64,000 nt of DNA from Skermanella pratensis (GCF_008843145.1 NZ_CP030265.1:5805434-5869433), one strand, 5' to 3'; shown: positions 44,544-53,964, counted from the first letter of the stretch. Numbers and translations: made by a program. The notes: generated by a model not told the origin, from the sequence alone.

Positions 44544-46004
44544 ATGCCGACACCGGTAGTTCCAACGACGATCCCGCTCCTTCTCGGCGGACCTCTGGTG
44601 CTGGCCCTCGGCGTGGTGCTGCTGGGACTGGCCGCCCTGGGCGCCATCACCTGGGGCGCCGCCGGGGTTGGACTCCTGGCCGCGGCCGCGGCGGCGGCGC
44701 TTGCGACGCGCGTCTACCGGCGCGACGCCGCCGACGTCGCCACGTATCTCCAGTCCCTCGGCGACGCCGGCGGCGTCGTCCCGGTACCCGAAAAGCTCTC
44801 GCCGACGGCCCGCCTGCTCGCGGCGTCGGCCTCCAGGACCCATGGCGAGTGGCTGGAACGCGGCGAACGGCTGCGCGCCGGGCTGGAAGCCACCGAGCAG
44901 ATCCTGGAAGCGCTTCACGATCCGCTGATCCTGATCGCGTCGGACCGGCGGGTGACGCTGGCCAACATGGCGGCGCGGGGGCTGTTCGGCGACCGCATGG
45001 CCGACCGCGACCTGGCGGCGACGCTCCGCAACCCGCACCTGCTGGGCGCGGTCGACGCCGTCCTGGCCGGCGGCGCCTCGCGCATGGTCGAGTTCAGCCT
45101 GCCGGTTCCGGTGGAGCGGGTGTTCGAGGCGCGGGTCAAGCCGTTCCGCCGTGACGGGTCCGCCATCATCATCCTGACCCTGCACGACATCACCGCGATC
45201 AAGCGGTCCGAGCAGATGCGCGCCGACTTCGTCGCCAACGCCAGCCACGAGCTGCGCACGCCGCTGGCGACCCTGCTGGGCTTCATCGAAACCCTGCGCG
45301 GCCCGGCGCGCGACGACGCCGAGGCGCGCGACCGCTTCCTGGGCATCATGCACGACCAGTCCGGCCGCATGTCGCGGCTGGTCAACGACCTGCTCTCCCT
45401 GTCCAGGATCGAGCTGGACGAGCACACGGCGCCCACCGGCCGGGCCGACCTGGGGCGCATCGCCCGCGGCGCCGTCGCGGCGCTGGAACTGAAGGCCGCC
45501 GCGCGCCGCATCCGGCTGCACCTGGACATGCCGGACCGGCTGCCCCCGGTCACCGGCGACGAGGACCAGCTCGCCCAGGTCCTGCAGAACCTGATCGACA
45601 ACGCGGTCAAGTACACCCGCGACAGTACCGAGGTGCGGATTGCCCTGGCGCTGGTCGAACCCGGCGGGGGCGGGCCGGCGAGCGCCGTGGTGCCGCTCCC
45701 GGCCGGGGGCCGGCGCGCGGCGCCCATGGTCTCGGTCTCCGTGTCCGATTGCGGCGAGGGCATCGCCCGCATGCACCTGCCGCGCCTGACCGAACGGTTC
45801 TACCGGGTGGACCCCGCGCGCAGCAGGCAGCTCGGCGGCACCGGCCTCGGCCTCGCGATCGTCAAGCATATCGTCAACCGCCACCGCGGCCGCCTGACGA
45901 TCGAGAGCGACGTGGGCAAGGGCAGCACCTTCACCGTCTTCCTCCCCGTCGCGGTCGAGGAAAGGGTCGCCGATACCCGCAGGGCAGGCGGGTCCGCGGC
46001 ATAG
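44544..46004 (+). CDS. phoR: Phosphate regulon sensor kinase PhoR
   Basis: A 486-residue membrane kinase. Two hydrophobic segments near the N-terminus (LLLGGPLVLALGVVLLGLAALGAITWG and VGLLAAAAAAALATRVY) place it in the inner membrane with almost no periplasmic loop, as in PhoR. A PAS domain follows (LEALHDPLILIASDRRVTLANMAARGLFG). The phospho-acceptor His is in FVANASHELRTPLATLLGFIETLRG. ATPase boxes are NLIDNAVKYTRD and DCGEGIARMHLPRLTERFYRVD with GGTGLGLAIVKHI. PhoR phosphorylates PhoB when phosphate is scarce and is damped by PstSCAB-PhoU, encoded next. Confidence 0.92.
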   Translation: MPTPVVPTTIPLLLGGPLVLALGVVLLGLAALGAITWGAAGVGLLAAAAAAALATRVYRRDAADVATYLQSLGDAGGVVPVPEKLSPTARLLAASASRTHGEWLERGERLRAGLEATEQILEALHDPLILIASDRRVTLANMAARGLFGDRMADRDLAATLRNPHLLGAVDAVLAGGASRMVEFSLPVPVERVFEARVKPFRRDGSAIIILTLHDITAIKRSEQMRADFVANASHELRTPLATLLGFIETLRGPARDDAEARDRFLGIMHDQSGRMSRLVNDLLSLSRIELDEHTAPTGRADLGRIARGAVAALELKAAARRIRLHLDMPDRLPPVTGDEDQLAQVLQNLIDNAVKYTRDSTEVRIALALVEPGGGGPASAVVPLPAGGRRAAPMVSVSVSDCGEGIARMHLPRLTERFYRVDPARSRQLGGTGLGLAIVKHIVNRHRGRLTIESDVGKGSTFTVFLPVAVEERVADTRRAGGSAA

Positions 46005-46021
46005 TCGCCCGATGGGCGCGT

Positions 46022-46039
46022 GTGTCATCAAACTGTCAT
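46022..46039 (+). promoter_or_regulatory. Pho box upstream of pstS
   Basis: Two TGTCAT repeats (46023-46028 and 46034-46039) are spaced 11 bp apart, giving the PhoB consensus of direct heptamers with a 4-bp A-rich linker (CAAA). The -10 region may be TAATTGTAT about ten bases on. It lies 125 bp before the pstS start, so PhoB would activate pstSCAB-phoU-phoB. Confidence 0.88.
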
Positions 46040-46163
46040 CCGACCGTAGTAATTGTATCGCCGATCGCCGTTAAGGTCCGCGCCGAAGCCGCCGGTACTC
46101 ACGTGCTGCGGAGAAACAGGGCTTTTGGTCCGTATTTTGGCGAATTGGCTGGAGGATTAGATC

Positions 46164-47201
46164 GTGATCAACAAGAAGCTCGCCGTGGCGGCGCTGGCCG
46201 CCCTCGCTTCCACCGTCGCGCTGACGGGCGGCGCCCAGGCCCAGGGGCGCGACCAGATCCGCGTCGTCGGTTCTTCCACGGTGTTCCCCTTCACCAGCGC
46301 GGTCGCGGAGACCTTCGGCCGGACCGGCAAGTTCAAGACCCCGGTCGTCGAGTCCACCGGAACCGGCGGCGGCATCAAGCAGTTCTGCGCCGGCGTCGGC
46401 GTCCAGCACCCGGACCTGACCAACGCGTCCCGCCGCATCAAGAAGTCGGAGCTGGAAGGCTGCGCCGCCAACGGCGTGACCGCCGTCAGCGAGCTGGAAG
46501 TGGGCTTCGACGGCATCGTCTTCTCCAACTCCAAGGCCGCCTCGAACACCGACTACACCATCAAGCAGATCTGGCTGGGGCTGGCCAAGCAGGTCGTGGT
46601 GGACGGCAAGGTCGTTCCGAATCCCTACAAGAAGTGGAACGAGATCGACCCGTCCCTGCCCAACAAGGAGATCGAGGTGCTCGGCCCGCCCCCGACCTCC
46701 GGCACCCGCGACGCCTTCGTCGAGCTGGTGATGGATGTCGGCTGCGCCCAGTTCCCGGAAGTGAAGGCCCTGCCGGCCGACCAGATGAAGGCCGTCTGCA
46801 ATCAGGTTCGCGAGGACGGCGCCTATGTGGAGGCCGGCGAGAACGACAACCTGATCGTCCAGAAGCTGGTCGCCAACAAGGACGCTTACGGCATCTTCGG
46901 CTACAGCTTCCTCGACCAGAACATGGACAAGCTGCAGGGCGCCAGGATCAACGGCGTCGCGCCGGAACTCGACAACATCGCGGACGGCAAGTACCCGGTC
47001 GCCCGTTCCATGTTCGTGTACGTCAAGACCCAGCACGTGGACGTGATCCCCGGCATCCGGGAGTTCCTGGCCGAGTACACCAGCGAGAAGGCGTTCGGCG
47101 AGGACGGCTACCTGGAGGCCAAGGGCCTGATCCCGCTGCCCAAGGACAAGCGCGAGAAGGTCCGGACCGGCATCCTGAACCTGACCCCGGTCACGATGTA
47201 A
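46164..47201 (+). CDS. pstS: Phosphate-binding protein PstS
   Basis: A 345-residue periplasmic binding protein. The signal peptide (MINKKLAVAALAALASTVAL, cleaved after GGAQA) is followed by IRVVGSSTVFPFTSAVAETFGR, the phosphate-binding start of the PstS fold. GTGGGIKQFCAGVGVQHPDLTNASR and PTSGTRDAFVELV complete the anion pocket. GGAGGA upstream of the ATG gives a strong start. The pair of Cys in CAGV and GCAANG probably form a disulfide. First gene of the pst operon. Confidence 0.96.
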   Translation: MINKKLAVAALAALASTVALTGGAQAQGRDQIRVVGSSTVFPFTSAVAETFGRTGKFKTPVVESTGTGGGIKQFCAGVGVQHPDLTNASRRIKKSELEGCAANGVTAVSELEVGFDGIVFSNSKAASNTDYTIKQIWLGLAKQVVVDGKVVPNPYKKWNEIDPSLPNKEIEVLGPPPTSGTRDAFVELVMDVGCAQFPEVKALPADQMKAVCNQVREDGAYVEAGENDNLIVQKLVANKDAYGIFGYSFLDQNMDKLQGARINGVAPELDNIADGKYPVARSMFVYVKTQHVDVIPGIREFLAEYTSEKAFGEDGYLEAKGLIPLPKDKREKVRTGILNLTPVTM

Positions 47202-47289
47202 TCGCCCGCTCCCCGACCGCCGGCGCCTTCCCGCGCCGGCGGGCGGGGGTCTCCGGCAGACAGTCGCCCTCAAATCCCGACGGGTCCCG

Positions 47290-48672
47290 ATGTCAGTATC
47301 ACTCTTCCTCGCGGTGCTCGCCGTACTGTCGTTCGCGGGATTCCATCTCGGCAGATCCCGGGCGGTCGTCTCCGCCGGCGGCAGGCTTTCCAGGCTGCAC
47401 TCCGTACCGTCCTATTACGGCCTCTACGTCGCCATGTGGGTCGGCCTGCCGGCTCTGATGCTGTTCGCCCTCTGGACCGGCCTCGAAGGTTCCATCGTGG
47501 ACGGCATGGTCCGCTCCAGCCTGCCGGCTGCCATGGCGGGATTGTCGCCGCAGGAAATCAACCTGATCATGGTCGACATCCACAATCTGGCCTACGGCAA
47601 CATCACCAGCCGGGTTCCCGACCCGGCCCTGCTGACGGCGGCGGAGCACTACAAGAGTCTCCGGGGGATCGGCAACGGCGCCCTCGCGGTCGTCATGCTG
47701 GCCCTCGCCTGCGCCGGCCTGTACTACGCCCGGCAGCGGATCGAGCCCGGCCTGCGCGCCCGCAACCAGGTCGAGAAGGTGGTCAATATCTTCCTGATCC
47801 TGTGCTCGCTGGTGGCGATCCTGACCACGGTCGGCATCGTCCTGTCGCTGCTGTTCGAGGCGATCCGGTTCTTCACCAAGGTGTCCCCGGCCGAGTTCCT
47901 GTTCGGCCTGCAATGGAGCCCGCAGACCGCGATCCGCGCCGACCAGGTGGCGTCCGACGGGGCGTTCGGCGCCGTGCCGCTGTTCACCGGCACCCTGCTG
48001 ATCGCGTCGATCGCCATGGTGGTCGCGGTGCCGCTGGGCCTGATGAGCGCCATCTACATGTCGGAATACGCGCCGCCGAAGGTGCGCGGCTCGGTCAAGC
48101 CCGTCCTGGAGATCCTGGCCGGCATCCCGACGGTGGTCTACGGCTTCTTCGCGGCGCTGACCATGGCGCCCTTCGTGCGCGACGTGGGCCAGAGCCTCGG
48201 ACTCAGCGTCAGCTCCGAGTCGGCGCTCGCCGCCGGCGTCGTGATGGGCGTCATGATCATCCCCTTCGTCAGCTCCCTGTCGGACGACATCATCAACGCG
48301 GTGCCCCAGTCGCTCCGCGACGGCTCCTACGGCCTCGGCGCCACCAAGTCGGAGACGATCCGGCAGGTGGTCCTTCCGGCGGCGCTGCCCGGCATCGTCG
48401 GCGGCGTCCTGCTGGCGGTCAGCCGCGCCATCGGCGAGACCATGATCGTCGTCATGGCCGCCGGACTGGCCGCCAACCTGTCGGCCAACCCGCTGGACGC
48501 GGTCAGCACCGTCACCGTCCAGATCGCCACCCTGCTGGTCGGCGACCAGGAGTTCGACAGCGCCAAGACCCTCTCGGCCTTCGGCCTCGGCCTCGTGCTG
48601 TTCACCGTCACCCTCGGCCTGAACATCATCGCCCTCCGGGTGGTGCAGAAGTATCGGGAAAAATATGACTGA
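47290..48672 (+). CDS. pstC: Phosphate ABC transporter permease PstC
   Basis: A 460-residue permease, longer than the E. coli protein (about 320) because of an N-terminal extension with two or three extra membrane helices and a periplasmic segment (residues 1-165). The conserved core includes EFLFGLQWSPQ, the LMSAIYMSEYAPPKVRG strand and the EAA loop SLRDGSYGLGATKSETIRQVVLPAALPGIVGGVLLAVSRAIGETM. This extended form is usual in Rhodospirillales. It overlaps pstA by 8 bp. Confidence 0.95.
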   Translation: MSVSLFLAVLAVLSFAGFHLGRSRAVVSAGGRLSRLHSVPSYYGLYVAMWVGLPALMLFALWTGLEGSIVDGMVRSSLPAAMAGLSPQEINLIMVDIHNLAYGNITSRVPDPALLTAAEHYKSLRGIGNGALAVVMLALACAGLYYARQRIEPGLRARNQVEKVVNIFLILCSLVAILTTVGIVLSLLFEAIRFFTKVSPAEFLFGLQWSPQTAIRADQVASDGAFGAVPLFTGTLLIASIAMVVAVPLGLMSAIYMSEYAPPKVRGSVKPVLEILAGIPTVVYGFFAALTMAPFVRDVGQSLGLSVSSESALAAGVVMGVMIIPFVSSLSDDIINAVPQSLRDGSYGLGATKSETIRQVVLPAALPGIVGGVLLAVSRAIGETMIVVMAAGLAANLSANPLDAVSTVTVQIATLLVGDQEFDSAKTLSAFGLGLVLFTVTLGLNIIALRVVQKYREKYD

Positions 48673-49975
48673 CATCATCAGCACCCCGCGGGCGGCCGCG
48701 CCGTACCAGACCGACGACTTCTCCGCCCGGCTGAAGAAGCGCTACGCCGCCGAGCGGCGCTTCAAGCTTTACGGCATGGCCGCGATCGGCGTGGCGCTTG
48801 CCATGCTGGCGGTCCTGCTTGCCAGCATCGTGTCCCAGGGCTACACCGCCTTCGCCCAGCACGACCTGGCGCTGGAGATCCATTTCGACCCGGCCGAGAT
48901 CGACCCGCAGGGCACCCGCGACCCGGACACCCTGTCCGACGCCAACTACGCGGCCCTGGCGCGCAACGCGCTGCTGGCGGTGTTCCCCGAGGTGGAGTCC
49001 AGGGCCGACCGGCGCCGGCTGACCGCCATGATCAGCAACGGCGCCGCGTTCGAGCTGCGCCAGATGGTCATGGACGACCCGTCCTTGATCGGGACCCGCA
49101 AGTCCGTGAACCTGGCCCTGGCCAGCGACTACGACCAGCTCCTCAAGGGCAACATCGACCGCCACGTGCCGGAGACCGACCGCAAGGTCACCGACCAGCA
49201 GATCGCCTGGATCGACAAGCTGGTCTCCAACGGCAACATCGTCAACGGCTTCAACTGGCGGCTCTTCCTCAACGGCGACAGCCGCGACCCGGAACTGGCG
49301 GGCCTGAAGGCCGGCATCGTCGGATCGTTCCTGACCCTTCTGGTGACGCTCGGCCTCGCGATCCCGATCGGGATCGCGGCGGCGGTCTACCTGGAGGAGT
49401 TCGCGCCCCAGAACAAGCTGACCGACCTGATCGAGGTCAACATCAACAATCTCGCGGCCGTGCCCTCGATCGTGTTCGGCCTGCTCGGCCTCGCGGTGTT
49501 CCTCAACGCCCTCAACATGCCCAGGTCGGCCCCGGTGGTCGGCGGCATCGTGCTGGCGCTGATGACGCTGCCGACCATCATCATCTCCGGCCGGGCCGCG
49601 CTGAAGGCGGTCCCTCCCTCGATCCGGGAGGCGGCGCTCGGCGTCGGCGCCTCGCCGCTCCAGGTGGTCACCCACCACGTGCTGCCGCTGGCGATGCCCG
49701 GCATGCTGACCGGCATCATCATCGGCATGGCCCAGGCGCTCGGCGAGACGGCGCCGCTCCTGATGATCGGCATGATCGCCTTCATCGTGGACACCCCTTC
49801 GGGCTTCGGCGACGCGGCGACGGTGCTGCCGGTGCAGATCTTCATGTGGGCCGATAGCCCGGAACGCGGCTTCGTCGAGCGCACCTCCGCCGCGATCATG
49901 GTCCTCCTGGCCTTCCTGATCGCGATGAACGCGATCGCCGTCGTCCTGCGCAAGCAATTTGAAAGGCGTTGGTAA
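48665..49975 (+). CDS. pstA: Phosphate ABC transporter permease PstA
   Basis: A 436-residue permease with the N-terminal DUF3333 extension (about residues 20-200, including FAQHDLALEIHFDPAEIDPQG) typical of alphaproteobacterial PstA. The core helices start at LKAGIVGSFLTLLVTLGLAIPIGIAAAVYLEEFAP. The EAA loop is SIREAALGVGASPLQVVTHHVLPLAMPGMLTGIIIGMAQALGETAPLL. It overlaps pstC and its stop is followed immediately by the pstB start. Confidence 0.95.
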   Translation: MTDIISTPRAAAPYQTDDFSARLKKRYAAERRFKLYGMAAIGVALAMLAVLLASIVSQGYTAFAQHDLALEIHFDPAEIDPQGTRDPDTLSDANYAALARNALLAVFPEVESRADRRRLTAMISNGAAFELRQMVMDDPSLIGTRKSVNLALASDYDQLLKGNIDRHVPETDRKVTDQQIAWIDKLVSNGNIVNGFNWRLFLNGDSRDPELAGLKAGIVGSFLTLLVTLGLAIPIGIAAAVYLEEFAPQNKLTDLIEVNINNLAAVPSIVFGLLGLAVFLNALNMPRSAPVVGGIVLALMTLPTIIISGRAALKAVPPSIREAALGVGASPLQVVTHHVLPLAMPGMLTGIIIGMAQALGETAPLLMIGMIAFIVDTPSGFGDAATVLPVQIFMWADSPERGFVERTSAAIMVLLAFLIAMNAIAVVLRKQFERRW

Positions 49976-50842
49976 ATGACCGCCCAGACACAAATCGGCC
50001 AGACGCAAATCGGCCAGACACTGATCGGAACGAGCGCCATCCCCGGCGTCGAGGCGCGCTCCGCCGCCGGCATCCTGGCCGACGCCGCGGCCAAGATGGA
50101 TGCCAGGCAGGTCAAGGTGTACTACGGCGCCAAGCAGGCGCTGAAGGGCATCGACCTGGCGATCCCGGAACGGCAGGTCACCGCGCTGATCGGCCCGTCG
50201 GGCTGCGGCAAGTCCACGTTCCTGCGCTGCCTCAACCGCATGAACGACACGATCGGCATCGCCCGCATCGAGGGCCTGATCACGCTGGACGGCCAGGACA
50301 TCTATGACCGCGAGATCGACCCGGTCCAGCTCCGCGCCAGGGTCGGCATGGTGTTCCAGAAGCCCAACCCGTTCCCCAAGTCGATCTACGACAACATCGC
50401 CTACGGCCCGCGCATCCACGGCTTCGCCAGCCGCCGGGAGGAGATGGACGAGATCGTCGCCAAGAGCCTGCAGCGCGCGGGACTGTGGAACGAGGTCAAG
50501 GACCGCCTGAAGGAGCCGGGCACCGGCCTGTCCGGCGGCCAGCAGCAGCGCCTGTGCATCGCCCGCGCCATCGCGGTCAGCCCCGAGGTGATCCTGATGG
50601 ACGAGCCGTGCTCGGCCCTCGATCCGATCGCGACCGCCCATGTGGAGGAGCTGATCGACGAGCTGCGGGAGAACTACACCATCGTCATCGTCACCCACAA
50701 CATGCAGCAGGCGGCCCGCGTGTCCCAGCGCACCGCCTTCTTCCACCTGGGCGACATGGTCGAGGTGGGCGACACCGAGGAGATCTTCACCAATCCGCGC
50801 GACGAGCGGACCCAGGGCTACATCACCGGCCGCTACGGCTGA
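49976..50842 (+). CDS. pstB: Phosphate ABC transporter ATPase PstB
   Basis: A 288-residue ATPase. Walker A is GPSGCGKST, the Q-loop is [21 protein letters not shown], the signature [16 protein letters not shown] and Walker [17 protein letters not shown]. These residues are specific to PstB. The first 18 residues are unlike other PstB proteins: [15 protein letters not shown] from three tandem 15-bp units. The body of the protein starts near residue 30. The ATG touches the pstA stop, so expression is coupled. Confidence 0.97.
   Translation: MTAQTQIGQTQIGQTLIGTSAIPGVEARSAAGILADAAAKMDARQVKVYYGAKQALKGIDLAIPERQVTALIGPSGCGKSTFLRCLNRMNDTIGIARIEGLITLDGQDIYDREIDPVQLRARVGMVFQKPNPFPKSIYDNIAYGPRIHGFASRREEMDEIVAKSLQRAGLWNEVKDRLKEPGTGLSGGQQQRLCIARAIAVSPEVILMDEPCSALDPIATAHVEELIDELRENYTIVIVTHNMQQAARVSQRTAFFHLGDMVEVGDTEEIFTNPRDERTQGYITGRYG
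49985..50029 (+). repeat. 15-bp tandem repeat at the pstB N-terminus (QTQIG x3)
   Basis: Three units of 15 bp (49985-49999, 50000-50014, 50015-50029) encode [10 protein letters not shown] and QTLIG. The first two differ at one base. They lie in a tail ahead of the ATPase fold, so they probably do not alter catalysis. Confidence 0.78.
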
Positions 50843-50911
50843 GCCGGCGCCGCCGGCTTGATCGGCGGGGGACGGCATTCGGGATAATCGGGCAATTCAG
50901 GAAAGCGACGC

Positions 50912-51637
50912 ATGAGCAACGAGCACATCGTCAAGTCGTTCGCGCAGGAACTCCAGCGACTCGCGAATCTGATCACGCAGATGGGCGGCGTCGCCGAGGC
51001 CCAGGTGGAAGCGGCCGTGCAGGCCGTCGTCCGCCGCGACACGACCATCGCGGCCCAGGTGATGCAGTCCGACCTCCGGATCGACGGCTACGAGCGGGAC
51101 GTCGACGCGGAGACCCTGCGCCTGCTGGCGCTGCGCCAGCCCATGGCGTCCGACCTGCGCGAGATCGTGTCGGCGCTGAAGATCGCCGCCGACCTGGAGC
51201 GGATCGGCGACTACGCCGCCAACATCGCCAAGCGGTCGATAGCCCTGGCCCAGGTGCCGGCGGCCCGGCCGGCCGCGGCGATCCCCCGGATGGGCCGGCT
51301 GGTCCAGGAGATCATGAAGGACGTGCTCGACGCCTTCATCGAGCGCGACGTGGAGAAGGCTGTGGCCGCGCGCCGCCGCGACGAGGAGCTGGACGACCTC
51401 TATACCAGCCTGTTCCGCGAAGTGCTGACCTACATGATGGAAGATCCGCGCAACATCACTCCCTGCACCCACCTGCTGTTCATCGCCAAGAATCTGGAGC
51501 GGATCGGCGACCACGCCACCAACATCGCCGAGACGATCCATTTCCTGGTGATCGGCCAGCCGCTGACGACGGAACGCCCCAAGGGCGACGAAAGCAGCTA
51601 TGCTGTCGTCACGCCCGAGCCGGAAACGCAGGACTAG
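50912..51637 (+). CDS. phoU: Phosphate signalling protein PhoU
   Basis: A 241-residue all-helical protein made of two similar three-helix bundles. The metal-binding repeats are visible as EIVSALKIAADLERIGDYAANIAKRS and THLLFIAKNLERIGDHATNIAETIHFL, each with the E/D-x3-D-type cluster. PhoU links PstSCAB to PhoR and turns the regulon off when phosphate is plentiful. It sits between pstB and phoB, 69 bp and 19 bp away, as in most alphaproteobacteria. Confidence 0.96.
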   Translation: MSNEHIVKSFAQELQRLANLITQMGGVAEAQVEAAVQAVVRRDTTIAAQVMQSDLRIDGYERDVDAETLRLLALRQPMASDLREIVSALKIAADLERIGDYAANIAKRSIALAQVPAARPAAAIPRMGRLVQEIMKDVLDAFIERDVEKAVAARRRDEELDDLYTSLFREVLTYMMEDPRNITPCTHLLFIAKNLERIGDHATNIAETIHFLVIGQPLTTERPKGDESSYAVVTPEPETQD

Positions 51638-51656
51638 TATTGGAACAAGGCATCCC

Positions 51657-52367
51657 ATGAATTCGGCGCTGAAACCCCTCGTCCTCATCGTCGAGGACGA
51701 GGCGGACCTCGTTACGCTCCTGAAGTACAATCTCGACAAGGAGGGCTTCCGCACCCTGTCCGCGGGAGACGGCGAGGAGGCCCTGCTGCTCGCCGCCGAG
51801 CAGACGCCCAACATCGTCCTGCTGGACTGGATGCTGCCGCTGATGTCGGGTCTCGAGGTGTGCCGCCAGATGCGGCGCAACCCCAAGACCCGCGACATCC
51901 CGATCATCATGCTGACCGCCCGCGGCGAGGAGGCGGACAAGGTCCGCGGCCTCAATTCGGGGGCCGACGATTATATCGCCAAGCCCTTCTCCCCCACCGA
52001 GCTGGTCGCCCGGATGCGCGCCGTGCTCCGCCGCGCCAGCCCCGGCCTGGCGGAGGAGATGCTGCGGTTCAACGACGTGGTGATGGACCTGGCAGCCCAC
52101 CGGGTGCGCCGCCAGGGCCGCGACATCCATCTTGGGCCGACCGAGTTCCGCCTGCTGCGCCACTTCATGCAGCATCCCGGCCGGGTCTTCTCGCGCGAGC
52201 AGCTGCTCGACCTGGTCTGGGGCCACGACGTCTATGTGGAGCCGCGCACCGTCGACGTTCATATCCGCCGTCTGCGCAAGGCGCTGAACGAGGAAAACGA
52301 CAACGACCTGATCCGCACCGTCCGCTCGGCGGGCTACGCGCTCGACGTCAAGGGCGGCGCCGCCTGA
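51657..52367 (+). CDS. phoB: Phosphate regulon response regulator PhoB
   Basis: A 236-residue OmpR-family response regulator. The receiver has the acidic pair and phospho-Asp in LVLIVEDEADLV and IVLLDWMLPLMSG, and the Lys in DDYIAKPFSP. The C-terminal winged helix includes LGPTEFRLLRHFMQHPGRVFSREQLLDLVWG and VEPRTVDVHIRRLRKAL, the DNA-recognition helix of PhoB. It acts on Pho boxes such as the one at 46022-46039. It is the last gene of the phosphate operon. Confidence 0.96.
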   Translation: MNSALKPLVLIVEDEADLVTLLKYNLDKEGFRTLSAGDGEEALLLAAEQTPNIVLLDWMLPLMSGLEVCRQMRRNPKTRDIPIIMLTARGEEADKVRGLNSGADDYIAKPFSPTELVARMRAVLRRASPGLAEEMLRFNDVVMDLAAHRVRRQGRDIHLGPTEFRLLRHFMQHPGRVFSREQLLDLVWGHDVYVEPRTVDVHIRRLRKALNEENDNDLIRTVRSAGYALDVKGGAA

Positions 52368-52553
52368 TCCCGGTCCCGGAGACGCCCCGGCTGGTCCTGC
52401 GCCCGCTGGACCTCCCCGATGCAGGCACGGTCCAGGACGTCTTTCCCGGGTGGGATGCCCGCCGGTCCATCGCCGTCATGGCGGCGGCCCTCGCGGTGTT
52501 CCGCGACGATGCGTTGGCCCTGGAGGAGGAGCGCTTCCTGGCGGAGGCAGGGG
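52365..52553 (+). pseudogene. Acetyltransferase-like N-terminal fragment after phoB
   Basis: One frame just after phoB reads IPVPETPRLVLRPLDLPDAG, then TVQDVFPGWD. This is the typical opening of a GNAT acetyltransferase (ETxRLxLRPL). The acetyl-CoA site never appears: the frame goes on to unrelated residues (MAAALAVFRDDALALEEERFLAEAGV) and meets the convergent dsrE gene. No start codon with a ribosome site is seen. It may be the remains of a gene deleted internally. Chance similarity cannot be excluded. Confidence 0.4.
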
Positions 52554-52973
52554 TCAGACGAACAGCATGTTGCCGTCGGCAGGGGCCCCGTTCAGCAGCG
52601 TGACGACGCCGCCGGTCACGACCGGAACGTCGTCGCGCAGGGCGGACGATTCCAGGCCGATCGCCTTCAGCGCCATCTCGCAGACCATCACCGTCACGCC
52701 CAATGCGACGCAGGCCTCCAGCAGTTCCTCGAACTCGGCGAGGCCGCTGCGGCTGAAATGGGCGTTGCGCTCCTCCGGCGACGTGCCGTCGTCGGCAGGG
52801 TCCAACCCGCGCCAGCCGCCCCCGGCCTTCAGCGCCAGGACCGCCCGGCCGGTGAAGAACAGGGTGGCCTGGCGGTTGGTCGCCGCCGCGGCGCTCGCCA
52901 TCACCAGCGCGTAATGGACCCGGTCGAACCCGCCGGAGAACACCACCAGCGACAGGGTGGAAGCCCCGCTCAC
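52554..52973 (-). CDS. DsrE-family protein
   Basis: A 139-residue protein with the DsrE/TusD-like alpha/beta fold: TLSLVVFSGGFDRVHYALVMASAAAATNRQATLFFTGRAVLAL. A conserved Cys in VTVMVCEMALKAIGL is where the family carries persulfide sulfur. The GTG start at 52973 overlaps the moeB stop as GTGA, so the two are translationally coupled. A role in handling sulfur with the upstream MoeB-like enzyme is inferred from this. Confidence 0.8.
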   Translation of the reverse strand: MSGASTLSLVVFSGGFDRVHYALVMASAAAATNRQATLFFTGRAVLALKAGGGWRGLDPADDGTSPEERNAHFSRSGLAEFEELLEACVALGVTVMVCEMALKAIGLESSALRDDVPVVTGGVVTLLNGAPADGNMLFV

Positions 52974-53773
52974 GGCCGGGTTCCCCCATGCCCGGACAGG
53001 TCCGTGATGGTCGGATGCCGTCCGCACAGCGGGCATTCCGGATCGGGCCTGACCCGGACCTTGTGGAAACTGGTGTGGAGCGCGTCATACATCAGCAGCT
53101 GCCCCGACAGGCTGTCCCCGATGCCGAGCAGCTCCTTCAGGACCTCGATCGCCTGGACCGAGCCGACGGCGCCGGCCAGCGCCCCCAGCACGCCGCCCTC
53201 GGCGCAGCTCGGCACCAGCCCGCGCGGCGGCGGTTCCCGGAAGATGCAGCGATAGCAGGGATTGGGACCGCCCAGATAGGACTTGAAGGTGGAGATCTGC
53301 CCATCGAACCGGAGCATGGCCGCCGACACCAGCGTCCGGCCGCCGAGATGGCAGGCGTCCGCCAGCAGATACCGGGTGGCGAAATTGTCGGTGCCGTCGG
53401 CCACCACGTCGTAGTCGGCGATAAGCCCCATGGCGTTGGCCGCGGTCAGCCGCTCCCGATGGACGTCGAGCCGCACGTCCGGGTTGATGGCCTCCAGCCG
53501 CGTCCGGGCGCTCTCGACCTTGGGCGTGCCGATCGCGGCGGTGTCGTGGATGATCTGGCGCTGCAGGTTGGACAGATCGACCACGTCGGGGTCGATCACC
53601 CCGATGGCGCCGACCCCCGCCGCCGCGAGATAGAGCAGAAGCGGCGAGCCCAGCCCGCCGGCCCCCACCACCAGCACCCGCGACTTCAGCAGCACCTCCT
53701 GACCGATGCCGCCGACCTCCGGCAGGATGATGTGGCGGGCATAGCGTTCGACCTGCGCGTCGGTGAAATCCAT
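52970..53773 (-). CDS. moeB: MoeB/ThiF-type adenylyltransferase
   Basis: A 267-residue E1-like enzyme that adenylates the C-terminus of a small sulfur-carrier protein such as MoaD or ThiS. The ATP-binding Rossmann segment is RVLVVGAGGLGSPLLLYLAAAGVGAIGVIDPDVVDLSNLQRQI. The zinc Cys pairs are in NPCYRCIF and ECPLCGRH. TDNFATRYLLADACHLGGRTLVSAAMLRFDGQ carries the catalytic region. The ATG at 53773 starts the family homology. No rhodanese domain is fused. The dsrE-family gene follows with overlap. Confidence 0.92.
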   Translation of the reverse strand: MDFTDAQVERYARHIILPEVGGIGQEVLLKSRVLVVGAGGLGSPLLLYLAAAGVGAIGVIDPDVVDLSNLQRQIIHDTAAIGTPKVESARTRLEAINPDVRLDVHRERLTAANAMGLIADYDVVADGTDNFATRYLLADACHLGGRTLVSAAMLRFDGQISTFKSYLGGPNPCYRCIFREPPPRGLVPSCAEGGVLGALAGAVGSVQAIEVLKELLGIGDSLSGQLLMYDALHTSFHKVRVRPDPECPLCGRHPTITDLSGHGGTRP

Positions 53774-53964
53774 CGGGTGCTGACCTGAGTGATTACATAG
53801 TCTCGTCGGCGCCCGGCAAGGCTCCTGCCCGCCGGCGCAAAAGTATCTCCGGCAGCAACACTCCCCGTTCGTCATGACGGGACTTGATGCACGGCTGTCC
53901 GGCACAGTAACTGCTGACTCAACCAAAGGACGTGTTCCGGCGGAGCGTTCCTGCCTTTATCGTC

